A stretch of DNA of 40,839 nucleotides. Source: an uncultured Lachnospiraceae bacterium. Its GTDB lineage: Bacteria > Bacillota > Clostridia > Lachnospirales > Lachnospiraceae. The notes beneath the pieces are model-generated. The model was given only the letters and a program-made list of their open reading frames with translations, did no database searches and was not told the origin of the DNA. Location of the stretch: assembly GCA_910577115.1 (NCBI GenBank), contig CAJTMC010000037.1, positions 1 through 40,839 of the forward strand, written 5' to 3'. The stretch's first letter is position 1, and the number at the start of each line of letters is the position of its first letter. The translations under genes were made by a program, and so were the position numbers. This document shows positions 1-6,971 of this stretch, one piece after another.

Positions 1-135
1 ATTGAAGATGCAAATAGAAATGAGTATCTGGAGGCATTGAAAGAATATAGAGAAGAAAAAAGTCTGGATAAATTGATTACACTTTTTGAAAAAGAGCAGC
101 AGTTTTATTTTGAGAAGTGTAAGTATTTTGCGTGA
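1..135 (+). CDS. C-terminal end of a probable Fic-family protein (partial, starts before the window)
   Basis: Frame 1 is open from the first base to TGA at 133-135 and gives 44 residues. The peptide contains NRNEYLEALKEYRE followed by LITLFEKEQQFYFEKCKYF. That style (a charged NRxEYLxALxxYR helix and a short aromatic tail) resembles the end of small Fic/DOC AMP-transferase-fold proteins of Clostridia. The catalytic HPFxxGNGR motif would lie upstream of the window, so the family call rests on the tail alone and is tentative. The gene is followed by a frameshifted gene and an insertion-sequence remnant, so this end of the window looks like accessory DNA. Confidence 0.45.
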   Translation: MEDANRNEYLEALKEYREEKSLDKLITLFEKEQQFYFEKCKYFA

Positions 136-173
136 TATTGTGATGAATGTTCAGTTTTAAGGAGATATAATAT

Positions 174-690
174 ATGAGGATGGATATAATAGCTACTGCT
201 ATTGAAGATGCAATTGAGAAAAGATGTTTCAGCTTTGCCATTATCGTTGGTTATACCTGATATTTGTGCTAAATATGATTATCCTGATATCTATATAAGA
301 AATCTGATTACAAAGGATATAAAGGACAAGGTGCTGCATATGCTAAATGGTATGATGAAAACATTGGAAATTATGATATTGATCCGAAGACAGGTATAGG
401 ATTAATTGATGGTAGAAGTTGCTGGAAATTAAGATGCGAGTTTTTACATAGTGGAAGCATCGATCTTGTGATTTTATCAGCGTAGATGATAAACATATAA
501 TATTTAAGTTGATTTCATCTCAATATTCTGATTTAGAATGGACAATAGGCGGATGCTCTGGAGTTACATATAGTGAGGATAAAAAGAAACAGGATATTGA
601 GCCGGATATAGTAAATTTATGTGGGAAAATAATAGCTGTTCTAAGACATTCTTATTTAACTGACGATAATTTTATAAAAGTAACGGAGTA
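174..690 (+). pseudogene. Frameshifted hypothetical gene
   Basis: Three different frames, read in turn, give one continuous protein. It starts at ATG 174 with MRMDIIATAIEDAIEK, continues as DVSALPLSLVIPDICAKYDYPD after a frame change in the A-rich stretch near 218-225, then as KGQGAAYAKWYDENIGNYD and GRSCWKLRCEFLHSGSIDL after a change near 315-325. It ends as DFISVDDKHIIFKLISSQYSD and LEWTIGGCSG after a third change near 465-475. It resembles a widespread hypothetical family with a conserved Cys-x-Leu-Arg-x-x-Phe-Leu-His segment, but I cannot name its function. Three frameshifts plus the junction with a transposase remnant near 690 show it is dead. The only long open stretch (from 509) is a chimera of this gene's end and the transposon. 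Confidence 0.7.
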
Positions 691-957
691 TAAAGCCTTA
701 AATATCTCTATCGACTGCAAGAAAAAAGAAAACATCGGCAGCTTTAAGAATAATGGTGCTGAATACTGCCCCAAAAAGGAGACGGTAAAGGTTCTTGACC
801 ATGACCTTCCTATGCCGGGACTGGGGAAGGCAGTACACTATGGCATTTATGACGCTGCACAAAACGAGGGGGATGTCAATCATCCAAGTGGAACAAGATT
901 GAGCATAGGATGTTCAGCCGGATAAGCAAAAACTGGAGGGGAAAACCGCTTGATTTG
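691..957 (+). mobile_element. ISAzo13-family transposase remnant
   Basis: From about 691 the translation reads ISIDCKKKENIGSFKNNG, then PKKETVKVLDHDLPMPGLGKAVHYGIYD, a segment typical of ISAzo13-type DDE transposases. After a deletion and frame change near 870-880, a second frame reads SSKWNKIEHRMFSRISKNWR then GKPL, the conserved C-terminal block of the same family. The region between these blocks, which should contain the middle DDE residues, is missing. No terminal inverted repeats or target duplication could be defined. The remnant is fused in frame to the end of the preceding pseudogene, so an annotation pipeline may call a false 138-residue gene at 509-925. Confidence 0.75.
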
Positions 958-969
958 TCTGCTTTATGT

Positions 970-1003
970 AAAGTTGCCAAAGGTAGTTTTTGGTGGCAAC
1001 TTT
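970..1003. repeat. Perfect 9-bp inverted repeat downstream of the transposase remnant
   Basis: AAAGTTGCC at 970-978 is matched by GGCAACTTT at 995-1003, with a 16-base loop. It lies just past the last recognisable transposase residues. It could be a weak terminator or part of the lost transposon end. There is no clear T-tract on either strand. Confidence 0.4.
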
Positions 1004-1095
1004 AGTTCAGATTAATTCCAAATACATCGCATTTAAGTAAATGTTTCAGAACCTTTGTTCTGGCTATAACATATATAAAGAAAGCAAGTCAAATA

Positions 1096-1140
1096 ACAAA
1101 AAATGCCTATAAACCCTTTAAATAATAGGTTTATAGGCAT
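1096..1140 (-). terminator. Rho-independent terminator of tRNA-Trp
   Basis: A 13-bp perfect stem (1103-1115 paired with 1128-1140) has a 12-base loop. Read on the minus strand, it is followed by a T-rich run (complement of 1096-1102). It begins 12 bases past the 3' end of tRNA-Trp. On the plus strand the hairpin is followed by only a short TTTT, so it may be partly bidirectional. Confidence 0.85.
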
Positions 1141-1152
1141 TTTCCAATTTAG

Positions 1153-1223
1153 CAGGGGCAGAAGGAATCGAACCCTCGTTGACGGTTTTGGAGACCGCTG
1201 TTCTACCGCTGAACTATGCCCCT
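1153..1223 (-). tRNA. tRNA-Trp (anticodon CCA)
   Basis: The minus strand folds into a full cloverleaf. The acceptor strands are AGGGGCA and TGCCCCT, the D arm is GTTC..GAAC, and the anticodon stem GCGGT/ACCGT encloses the loop CTCCAAA (anticodon CCA). The T arm contains GGGTTCGATTC. The discriminator base is G. The 3' CCA is not encoded (CTA follows), so it must be added after transcription. The gene is 71 bases long, has its own promoter and is followed by a strong terminator. Confidence 0.95.
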
Positions 1224-1234
1224 TTATTCAGTTT

Positions 1235-1263
1235 ATGCTATGTATGATGTAATTACCCGTCAA
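1235..1263 (-). promoter_or_regulatory. Promoter of tRNA-Trp
   Basis: Minus strand: TTGACG (complement of 1258-1263), a 17-base spacer, then TAGCAT (complement of 1235-1240), about 12 bases before the tRNA. An alternative further upstream is a TATAAT with an 18-base spacer to TTGCAT. The TTGAC-N-17-TAGCAT layout recurs at the tRNA-Thr gene. Confidence 0.6.
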
Positions 1264-1318
1264 CGAAAAACATTATAACATAGACTGATATAAAAATGCA
1301 AGTAAAAACGTAAAAATA

Positions 1319-1540
1319 TTATTTGTTTTTGTTTGCGGCTGCTTTCAACTGATGTTGCACAATATACCTTCTGACAGTTTTTTCAGTATGCGTGAACATA
1401 ACATACATAATTTCGTCTAGGTTCATTCCTGACTCAAATGCATCGTGCAGTACGGTGTCGAGTCCGGTATTTGAAAGCGCAGTATCAAGATCAGATGCGG
1501 ATTGACTTAAAGTTGCCCTGTCATCATTAAAAATGCTCAT
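1319..1540 (-). CDS. Small conserved-looking hypothetical protein, 73 aa
   Basis: The open frame extends further upstream, but ATG at 1540 is preferred. It follows AAAGGAG at good spacing, and the promoter would leave a short leader. The product starts MSIFNDDRATLSQSASDLD and ends in a lysine-rich tail. It is soluble and predicted helical, with a Ser/Asp-rich N-terminus and a basic C-terminal helix (TEKTVRRYIVQHQLKAAANK). I recognise no family. It is a single-gene unit with a near-consensus promoter and a direct repeat just upstream, which suggests it is expressed and perhaps regulated. Its stop codon lies about 95 bases upstream of tRNA-Trp on the same strand, with the tRNA promoter in between. 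Confidence 0.75.
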   Translation of the reverse strand: MSIFNDDRATLSQSASDLDTALSNTGLDTVLHDAFESGMNLDEIMYVMFTHTEKTVRRYIVQHQLKAAANKNK

Positions 1541-1574
1541 AAAAGTGCTCCTTTCTTTGTTACATCTAAATTTA

Positions 1575-1603
1575 ATTATATCAATATAAATCGTTGGCGT
1601 CAA
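1575..1603 (-). promoter_or_regulatory. Near-consensus sigma-A promoter of the 73-aa gene
   Basis: Minus strand: TTGACG (complement of 1598-1603), a 17-base spacer and TATAAT (complement of 1575-1580). The -10 box lies 35 bases before the start codon. Confidence 0.8.
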
Positions 1604-1956
1604 GAATGTGCAAAGAATTAATCACGACAATAAATCACGACAAACACATGAATAAATTATGAACAATTCATAATACTGTGCTGTCATTAGGCTAAAAGAA
1701 TGGATTAATTATGAAAATATTTTTGAATTATGTAAGTAAAATGACAGATACCAGGCAGGAAAAAAGTTCTGCACAAGGTGATGAATATTTGTATGCTTGT
1801 CTTTTTGGCAATGCTGGGAACTGCAGATGAACGGGTGAAAATGAAGATGCTTAGCAGAGAGCACAAAGACTCTTTAGGAATGGCTAAAACTCCCAAATGG
1901 AATATCTCTCAATGGAATATCTCTCCCTTGCAGAAGATTTTACAAGGTTTTCAAAA
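1604..1956. other. Intergenic region with two short direct repeats, no gene seen
   Basis: Nothing in this stretch looks like a gene. A frame open across 1778-2080 runs straight through tRNA-Thr and is rejected. It contains an 11-base direct repeat AATCACGACAA at 1620-1630 and 1633-1643, just upstream of the minus-strand promoter at 1575-1603. It also contains a tandem AATGGAATATCTCTC pair at about 1898-1927. Confidence 0.6.
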
Positions 1957-2029
1957 AGCTGCTAACGGGAATCGAACCCGTGACCTCCGCACTACCAATG
2001 CGACGCACTACCGACTGTGCTATAGCAGC
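1957..2029 (-). tRNA. tRNA-Thr (anticodon GGU)
   Basis: The minus strand forms a cloverleaf: acceptor GCTGCTA/TAGCAGC, D stem GCAC..GTGC, anticodon stem TCGCA/TGCGG around the loop TTGGTAG (anticodon GGU, Thr), and a T arm with CGGGTTCGATTCCCG. The discriminator is U and no CCA is encoded. Length is 73 bases. Confidence 0.95.
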
Positions 2030-2066
2030 CAGTTGTCAGCAATCCAAGTTGCTGCCACCGAGAATT

Positions 2067-2095
2067 ATGCTATCATATAACAGATATCTTGTCAA
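2067..2095 (-). promoter_or_regulatory. Promoter of tRNA-Thr
   Basis: Minus strand: TTGACA (complement of 2090-2095), a 17-base spacer and TAGCAT (complement of 2067-2072). It has the same -10 sequence and spacing as the tRNA-Trp promoter. Confidence 0.6.
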
Positions 2096-2526
2096 TACCT
2101 TGATACTTTGAAATTCCGTAGGGGAAATTTTATCTTTTTCAAATCAGATTTCCGGAAACCTTTCTAAACCCAAAAGAAAATTTATGGCTGATATGAATTA
2201 CAGCATACCTGTCTTTCGTTGTTTTGTGGTGGTTCAAATATAATAGAGATCCGGTGTTTTTGCACTTTTTTATTTGGGAAACAAATGAAGTAAAATGAAA
2301 ATAGGGAAATTCAAATTATTATAAAGGTTTTTTTGAAAAATAAATTGTGATACAATTATATACATAATTGATTGATTCTGTAATTGATGCATACAAAAAT
2401 TGATAAGGGGGATGTGGATGAGGCATTCAAAAGTACTTTATAATATTTTTAAATATTAATTGGATTTGCCATTTTGATTGGATTATATAAAATATTTATT
2501 GATGACAAGAAAGGAGCACGATAGCT
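2096..2526. other. Intergenic region upstream of the dehydrogenase gene
   Basis: This AT-rich stretch has no convincing gene. A weak plus-strand promoter candidate is TTGAAA at 2333-2338, an 18-base spacer and TATATA at 2357-2362. A short frame at 2412 (after GGGGG) encodes MWMRHSKVLYNIFKY and stops. The adjacent frame then encodes ILIGFAILIGLYKIFIDDKK up to a stop just before the next gene. Together they look like a tiny membrane peptide split by a frameshift. Confidence 0.4.
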
Positions 2527-3585
2527 ATGAAGAATGCGACAAGTATATCAATTCCGGCGATTTTAAAGGTCGGAAACGGTGTTTTGAATAATATTGGCAT
2601 TTTTATGAAAGAGGCAGATTTTAGTCAGGTTGTAATCTATTTTGGAAACGGTTTAATCGAACTGTTTGGAACAAAGGTTATGGATTCCTTGAAAAACGAA
2701 GGAATAGAAGTATTAGAGTACAGGGAAATTGATACGGTTGATATCGGGGATATTATCAAAATGGCATTTTCCATGCCAAGTAAGGTTCGCGCGGTCATCT
2801 CCATTGGTGGGGGAAAGGTGATTGATGCTGGAAAGTACGCGGCATTCCTAAAAAATATTCCGTTTATCAGCGTGCCGACATCAAGCTCAAGCGACGGCTT
2901 TTCTAGCGCGAGTGCATCACTTATTGTGGACGGACGCAGAAGCTCTGTGCCGGCGGCGCTTGCTTACGGCATTATCGTGGATACAGATGTAATTCGGACT
3001 GCTCCCGAGAAATTTATTTATTCAGGAATCGGAGATATGATTTCAAAGATTACTGCAATTTATGACTGGGTGTATGAGGCGCAAAACGGCGTTTCACAGT
3101 TAAATGACTTTGCAGTAATGATTGCAAAAAAGGCGGTAAACAGTTTTGTGCGTACACCGTATGAGAGCATTAAAGACGAGGTGTTTTTGAAGGAGCTTTT
3201 GGATTCGCTTTCCATGAGCGGGATTGCAAATGAGATTGCAGGCAGCAGCGCACCTACAAGCGGAAGCGAGCATTTGATTTCCCATGCCCTTGACAAAATT
3301 TTAGAGGTTCCGCAGCTTCATGGGATACAGGTGGGCGTGGCAACCTATATCATGAGCATTGTGCATAATCATAGATATAAGCGGGTGAATGCAGTGCTTA
3401 CGCAGACGGGATTTTGGGATTACGTGGCAACGCTTGACATGAAAAAAGAGGATTTTATCAAGGCGATTGATTTGGCGCCGGCCATTAAGCCGCACAGATA
3501 TACATATTTGCATGAGGAAAAGTACAGGACGGCGGCAAAACGTGTCGTGCTTGAGGACGCAATTTTAAGTAAAATGCTGGTTTGA
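2527..3585 (+). CDS. Iron-containing alcohol dehydrogenase family protein, glycerol-1-phosphate dehydrogenase-like (EgsA/AraM type)
   Basis: The product has 352 residues, the usual size for sn-glycerol-1-phosphate dehydrogenases of the metal-dependent ADH superfamily. These reduce dihydroxyacetone phosphate to G1P with NAD(P)H in the cytoplasm. Visible features are the nucleotide-binding loop GGGKVIDAGKY (about 94-104) and the substrate/cofactor segment PTSSSSDGFSS (117-127). The metal ligands are probably Asp170 in GIGDMISK, His249 in GSEHLISH and His265 in LHGIQVG. The start follows AAAGGAGC. It is 38 bases upstream of the DUF3737 gene and probably co-transcribed. In Bacillus the related AraM makes G1P for heptaprenylglyceryl phosphate. 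The actual substrate here is inferred, and another polyol phosphate is possible. Confidence 0.8.
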   Translation: MKNATSISIPAILKVGNGVLNNIGIFMKEADFSQVVIYFGNGLIELFGTKVMDSLKNEGIEVLEYREIDTVDIGDIIKMAFSMPSKVRAVISIGGGKVIDAGKYAAFLKNIPFISVPTSSSSDGFSSASASLIVDGRRSSVPAALAYGIIVDTDVIRTAPEKFIYSGIGDMISKITAIYDWVYEAQNGVSQLNDFAVMIAKKAVNSFVRTPYESIKDEVFLKELLDSLSMSGIANEIAGSSAPTSGSEHLISHALDKILEVPQLHGIQVGVATYIMSIVHNHRYKRVNAVLTQTGFWDYVATLDMKKEDFIKAIDLAPAIKPHRYTYLHEEKYRTAAKRVVLEDAILSKMLV

Positions 3586-3623
3586 TGCAGATGAAGAAAT
3601 AAAAGCAGGAGGAGATGACATAA

Positions 3624-4469
3624 ATGACGACAATTGAAAAACAAACTTTTGATGAGGAACGGGCACTATACGGCGCAAGAGATGTAATCGTAAATGAATG
3701 TTGCTTTGACGGACCGGCGGACGGTGAAAGCGCTATCAAAGAAGCGGCAAATGTAGAGGTGAACAAATGTTTTTTCAACCTACGCTATCCTTTTTGGCAT
3801 GTGCATGGATTGAACATAAACGGTTGCGATCTGACACCGTTGTGTCGTGCTGCGCTCTGGTATTCAGATTATATTGCGATTGCAGATACAAAGCTTCATG
3901 GTATCAAGGCGTTAAGGGAGTGCAGGAATGTAGTGCTCAAAGGCTGCGATATCATTTCTCCGGAATTTGGCTGGTCGGTGACAAACATAGAGATGTATGA
4001 TTCAAAGGCAGAGAGCGAATATTTTATGATGCGCTCCGAAAATATCCGATTTGAAAATGTTACCTTCAAGGGAAAGTATTCCTTTCAGTATATTAAAAAT
4101 GCAGTGTTTGAAAATTGCATCTTTGACACGAAAGATGCTTTTTGGCATGGTGAGAATGTGACAGTCAGAAACAGTATGGTAAAAGGGGAATATCTGGCAT
4201 GGTATTCCGATGGACTTACATTGGAGAATTGTAAAATTATCGGAACACAGCCGCTGTGTTATTGTAAAAATTTGAGACTCATCAATTGTGAAATGATTGA
4301 CACTGACCTTTGCTTTGAGAAATCAGAAGTGTTTGCAGAGATTACGTCTCCTGTGATTAGTATCAAAAATCCGCTTTCCGGCAAAATCACAGTGCCTAAA
4401 GTCGGGGAAGTGATTATGGACGATGCGCAGGCAAAAGGGGAAGTTTTTTCGGGAAGACTTGCAATATAA
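3624..4469 (+). CDS. DUF3737 family beta-helix protein
   Basis: The 281-residue cytosolic protein has no signal peptide or membrane segment. It is built from repeated strand-turn units such as NVEVNKCFFN, GLNINGCDL, NVVLKGCDI, NIRFENVTF, NAVFENCIF, NVTVRNSMV, GLTLENCKI and NLRLINCEM. This is the pattern of a right-handed parallel beta-helix and matches the DUF3737 family. Conserved aromatic motifs (YPFWHVHG, LWYSDYIAI, DAFWHGENV, YLAWYSDGL) recur every two or three rungs. The function of this family is unknown to me; such folds often bind or modify carbohydrates. It has an AGGAGG site nine bases before the ATG and follows the dehydrogenase by 38 bases. Confidence 0.85.
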   Translation: MTTIEKQTFDEERALYGARDVIVNECCFDGPADGESAIKEAANVEVNKCFFNLRYPFWHVHGLNINGCDLTPLCRAALWYSDYIAIADTKLHGIKALRECRNVVLKGCDIISPEFGWSVTNIEMYDSKAESEYFMMRSENIRFENVTFKGKYSFQYIKNAVFENCIFDTKDAFWHGENVTVRNSMVKGEYLAWYSDGLTLENCKIIGTQPLCYCKNLRLINCEMIDTDLCFEKSEVFAEITSPVISIKNPLSGKITVPKVGEVIMDDAQAKGEVFSGRLAI

Positions 4470-4475
4470 AAGTGA

Positions 4476-4506
4476 TTGCGCTACAATAAAGACAGTTTGT
4501 TATAAA
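4476..4506 (+). promoter_or_regulatory. Candidate promoter of leuS
   Basis: TTGCGC at 4476-4481 and TTATAA/TATAAA at 4500-4506 have an 18-19 base spacer, about 40 bases before the leuS start. The spacing is slightly long and the -35 box imperfect. No T-box leader fits in the 76 bases between the genes. Confidence 0.4.
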
Positions 4507-4545
4507 ATAAGAAAAGATTCATGTAAGATAAAAGGAGCAGAATTT

Positions 4546-6963
4546 ATGAGCAGAGAATATTCTCCAAAGGATATTGAGAAGAAATGGCAGGATATATGGG
4601 ACAAGGAGGAGGCATTTAAGGTCGGCATTGACAAATCAAAGCCGAAGTATTACGCCCTCGTAGAGTTTCCGTATCCGTCAGGGCAGGGACTTCACGTAGG
4701 TCATCCAAGACCGTATACGGCGATGGATATTGTGTCAAGAAAGCGCAGAATGCAGGGATACAACGTGCTTTTCCCAATGGGCTGGGACGCGTTTGGACTT
4801 CCTACGGAAAATTATGCGATCAAAAATAAAATTCACCCAAAGATTGTCACAAAGAACAACGTGGCACGTTTTAAGGAGCAATTAAAGTCGCTTGGCTATT
4901 CCTTTGACTGGTCGAAGGAGATTAATACCACAGACGAAAGTTATTATAAGTGGACGCAGTGGATTTTCTTACAGCTGTTCAAGAAAGGACTTGCATACAA
5001 GAGTGAGATGCCGATTAACTTCTGTACTTCCTGCAAGGTAGGGCTTGCAAATGAGGAAGTGGTAAACGGCGTATGTGAGCGCTGCGGTTCAGAGGTTATC
5101 AGAAAGATGCAGTCTCAGTGGATGCTCAAAATCACCGAGTATGCGGATAAGCTGATTGACGGTTTAAATGAGGTGGATTACATTGAGAAGGTAAAGGTTT
5201 CCCAAAAGAACTGGATCGGCCGTTCCGAAGGCGCGGAGGTTAACTTTCAATTGAAAAATCAGGATGAAATCCTGACTATTTATACGACAAGACCGGACAC
5301 GCTGTTTGGTGCAACTTACATGGTGATTTCTCCGGAGCACCCTCTGATTGAAAAATATAAGGCAGATATTGAAAATTATAAGGAAGTAGTGGATTATCGT
5401 GAGCAGGCGTCGAAAAAGTCGGATTTCGAGCGTACGGAGCTTGCAAAAGATAAAACAGGTGTTTGCTTAAAAGGGATTTCGGCAGTGAATCCGGTCAACA
5501 ATAAGGAAATTCCGATATGGGTTTCCGATTATGTACTCATGTCATACGGAACCGGTGCGATTATGGCGGTTCCGGCGCACGATTCAAGAGACTGGGATTT
5601 TGCGAAGAAATTCGGTCTTCCGATTATAGAGGTCGTAGCAGGCGGAGATGTGCAGAATGAAGCGTTTACCGATGTAGCAACAGGAAAACTTTGCAATTCG
5701 GACTTTTTGAACGGATTAGAGGTCAGTGATGCGAAGGCTGCCATGATCAAGTGGCTTGAGGAAAAAGGAATTGGCCATAAGAAAGTTAACTTTAAGCTCC
5801 GCGACTGGGTGTTTTCACGCCAGCGTTACTGGGGAGAGCCGATTCCGATCGTAAAGTGTCCATGCTGCGGATATGTGCCGCTTGAAGAAAGCGCGCTTCC
5901 GCTAAGACTTCCGGAGGTAGACAGCTACATGCCGACGGATACGGGTGAGTCACCGCTTGCAGCGATGCGCGACTGGGTGGAGACGACATGTCCGAAGTGC
6001 GGCGGCAGGGCAGAGCGCGAAACGGATACCATGCCGCAGTGGGCAGGCTCATCGTGGTATTTCTTAAGATATATTGATCCGGATAACAACGAGGCATTTG
6101 CAAGCAAAGAGGCAATTGATTACTGGATGCCGGTTGACTGGTATAACGGCGGAATGGAGCACACGACGCTTCACCTTCTGTATTCGAGATTTTGGCATAA
6201 GTTCCTCTATGATCAGGGACTTGTATCTTGCAGTGAGCCATATAAAAAACGTACCTCGCATGGCATGATTTTAGGCGAGAACGGTGAAAAGATGTCAAAG
6301 TCAAGGGGGAATGTAGTCAATCCCGATGATATTGTCAATGAGTTTGGCGCCGATACGCTTCGGACATATGAGATGTTTATCGGAGCGTTTGATTTGAGCG
6401 CCGCGTGGAGCATGGAGGGCGTAAAGGGCTGCCGCCGTTTCCTTGACAGAGTATGGAAACTTCAGGATATGCTGATTGATGGCGACACATATCGTGCCAG
6501 TATGGAAACAAAGATGCATCAGACGATCAAGAAGGTTTCCAATGATTTTGAGGGATTGAAGTTTAATACGGCGATTGCGGCTATGATGGCGCTTGTCAAT
6601 GATTTTTATAAGGCAAACGGCGTTACAAAGGCGGAATATGAAACATTACTTCTGCTCTTAAACCCGGTGGCGCCGCATATGACGGAAGAACTCTGGGAAA
6701 TCAATTTTGCAGGAAAAGGCAAGGTATACCAACAGAAGTGGCCGGAATTTGACGAGGCAAAGACCATTGAGGCAAACGTTGAGATTGCTGTGCAGATTAA
6801 TGGCAAGGTAAAAGCGACGCTTATGGTAGGACTTGACGAGGCGGAGGATTCCGTAAAAGAAAAAGCCCATGCGATTCAGATAATCGCAGATCTTATGGCA
6901 GGAAAGACGGTTGTAAAGGAAATCTATGTTAAGGGCAGAATCCTAAATATTGTAGTGAAATAG
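4546..6963 (+). CDS. leuS: Leucyl-tRNA synthetase
   Basis: This class Ia aminoacyl-tRNA synthetase charges tRNA-Leu in the cytoplasm. The frame is open from 4423, but ATG 4546 is chosen. It has AAAGGAG at ideal spacing, gives the family N-terminus MSREYSPKDIEKKWQ and does not overlap the previous gene. The product is 805 residues, normal length. The HIGH motif is HVGH at residues 50-53 and the second signature is KMSKS at 582-586. A zinc-ribbon-like CTSCKVG...CERCG lies in the first third. The CP1 editing domain is recognisable by TTRPDTLFG and GTGAIMAVPAHD. The tRNA-binding C-terminus is complete. The next gene starts eight bases after the stop and is a degenerate paralogue of its C-terminal half. 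Confidence 0.97.
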   Translation: MSREYSPKDIEKKWQDIWDKEEAFKVGIDKSKPKYYALVEFPYPSGQGLHVGHPRPYTAMDIVSRKRRMQGYNVLFPMGWDAFGLPTENYAIKNKIHPKIVTKNNVARFKEQLKSLGYSFDWSKEINTTDESYYKWTQWIFLQLFKKGLAYKSEMPINFCTSCKVGLANEEVVNGVCERCGSEVIRKMQSQWMLKITEYADKLIDGLNEVDYIEKVKVSQKNWIGRSEGAEVNFQLKNQDEILTIYTTRPDTLFGATYMVISPEHPLIEKYKADIENYKEVVDYREQASKKSDFERTELAKDKTGVCLKGISAVNPVNNKEIPIWVSDYVLMSYGTGAIMAVPAHDSRDWDFAKKFGLPIIEVVAGGDVQNEAFTDVATGKLCNSDFLNGLEVSDAKAAMIKWLEEKGIGHKKVNFKLRDWVFSRQRYWGEPIPIVKCPCCGYVPLEESALPLRLPEVDSYMPTDTGESPLAAMRDWVETTCPKCGGRAERETDTMPQWAGSSWYFLRYIDPDNNEAFASKEAIDYWMPVDWYNGGMEHTTLHLLYSRFWHKFLYDQGLVSCSEPYKKRTSHGMILGENGEKMSKSRGNVVNPDDIVNEFGADTLRTYEMFIGAFDLSAAWSMEGVKGCRRFLDRVWKLQDMLIDGDTYRASMETKMHQTIKKVSNDFEGLKFNTAIAAMMALVNDFYKANGVTKAEYETLLLLLNPVAPHMTEELWEINFAGKGKVYQQKWPEFDEAKTIEANVEIAVQINGKVKATLMVGLDEAEDSVKEKAHAIQIIADLMAGKTVVKEIYVKGRILNIVVK

Positions 6964-6971
6964 CAGGAACA

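Noticed and set aside
509..925. A 138-codon open frame as a real gene
   Set aside because: It is a chimera of a frameshifted gene's end and an ISAzo13 remnant, starting at a TTG with no ribosome site.
1778..2080. Open frame of 100 codons on the plus strand
   Set aside because: It runs through the tRNA-Thr gene on the opposite strand and has no ribosome site or protein-like composition.
5792..6304. Long minus-strand frame of 170 codons
   Set aside because: It lies opposite leuS, has no start signals and is a shadow of the synthetase codons.
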